A DNA stretch of 14,316 nucleotides from Alphaproteobacteria bacterium MarineAlpha10_Bin2. GTDB taxonomy: Bacteria; Pseudomonadota; Alphaproteobacteria; UBA828. Both the position numbers and the translations under genes were made by a program. Below the pieces are notes generated by a model. The model was given only the letters and a program-made list of their open reading frames with translations, made no database searches and was not told where the DNA came from. The stretch covers positions 1-14,316 of the forward strand of contig PTKB01000034.1 of the NCBI GenBank assembly GCA_002937555.1, read 5' to 3'. Shown piece by piece: positions 14,122 to 14,316 of this stretch; positions within the stretch are counted from its first letter, which is position 1; each line of letters opens with the position of its first letter.

Positions 14122-14316
14122 TTACGCGCTCGTCTCGGGGTTATCGGCCGAAGCGTCTTCGGCCTCAGTCGCGGCGGGCTGCTCTTTCGAATCGGTATCG
14201 GCGTCAGCGTCAGCCTCAGCTTTGGGTGCCGATTCCGCTTCTGTTTCTGCTTCCGCTTCGGGTGTCGCTTCCGCTTCGGGTGCCGCTTCCGCTTCGGGTG
14301 CCGCTTCCGCTTCGGG
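14122..14316 (-). CDS. rpsB: Ribosomal protein S2, C-terminal acidic tail (partial)
   Basis: A minus-strand frame is open from the right edge to the TAA at 14124-14122 and encodes 64 residues of low complexity, almost only Glu, Ala, Pro, Asp, Thr and Ser. It begins with four hexapeptide units of the PEAEAA type, then AESAPKAEADADADTDSKEQ, and ends in DNPETSA. No folded S2 domain is in view. The identity is inferred from position, same strand and 66 bases upstream of tsf, and from the known habit of alphaproteobacterial S2 proteins to carry long acidic C-terminal extensions. If it is S2, the globular domain and start lie beyond the window. The alternative, an unrelated acidic protein before tsf, is much less likely. 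Confidence 0.8.
   Translation of the reverse strand, partial: PEAEAAPEAEAAPEAEATPEAEAETEAESAPKAEADADADTDSKEQPAATEAEDASADNPETSA
14245..14316 (-). repeat. 18-bp in-frame tandem repeat coding PEAEAx in the rpsB tail
   Basis: The sense unit CCCGAAGCGGAAGCGGCA occurs at 14316-14299 and 14298-14281 without change, at 14280-14263 with one change (GCGACA end) and at 14262-14245 with two changes. The array runs into the window edge, so the copy number is unknown. Copies decay toward the 3' end of the gene, which suggests growth by slippage on the side outside the window. Confidence 0.9.

Noticed and set aside
14245..14316. CRISPR-like array at the right edge
   Set aside because: The 18-bp units are directly adjacent with no spacers and are in frame, so they are a coding tandem repeat.

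Overview
This window is a chromosomal housekeeping segment of a Gram-negative bacterium, almost certainly an alphaproteobacterium. The evidence is the gene order rpsB-tsf-pyrH-frr-uppS-cdsA-(x)-rseP-bamA-skp-lpxD-fabZ-lpxA-lpxI-lpxB, the use of LpxI (not LpxH) for the UDP-diacylglucosamine hydrolysis step, and a ribosomal protein S2 with a long acidic Ala/Glu tail. Codons are GC-rich, and GTG and TTG starts are frequent. I cannot place it below class level from the sequence alone.

Layout. Everything from about 255 to the right edge lies on the minus strand, so transcription runs right to left. At the right edge is the 3' end of rpsB with 18-bp tandem repeats (14122-14316), then tsf, pyrH, frr, uppS and cdsA (translation and ribosome recycling, UMP kinase, undecaprenyl diphosphate synthase, CDP-diacylglycerol synthase). 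Next is a patatin-family hydrolase (9184-10074), in the position where dxr usually sits in this cluster. A 223-bp gap with a 12-bp direct repeat follows. Then comes a tightly packed envelope block: rseP, bamA, skp, lpxD, fabZ, lpxA, lpxI, lpxB, and a glyoxalase I gene. At the left edge, the 3' end of a glutathione S-transferase-like gene runs on the plus strand and converges on the glyoxalase gene across a short hairpin.

How the genes work together. UppS makes the C55 lipid carrier precursor and CdsA the phospholipid precursor. RseP is the intramembrane protease that links envelope stress to transcription in related bacteria. Skp escorts unfolded outer-membrane proteins to BamA, which inserts them. 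LpxA, LpxD, LpxI and LpxB build the disaccharide core of lipid A, and FabZ supplies hydroxyacyl-ACP dehydration, competing with LpxA and LpxD for substrate. Many junctions in the envelope block are 4-nt stop/start overlaps (GTGA at rseP/bamA, TTGA at bamA/skp, ATGA at fabZ/lpxA, GTGA at lpxI/lpxB), which points to translational coupling. No gene-free stretch exceeds 300 bp. The gaps of note are 8961-9183, 12946-13131 and 14056-14121, each described below.

Most genes are standard. The parts worth a second look are the dxr-to-patatin exchange, the altered nucleophile elbow of the patatin, the direct repeat before rseP, the repeat-built S2 tail, and the glyoxalase joined to the end of the lipid A operon.
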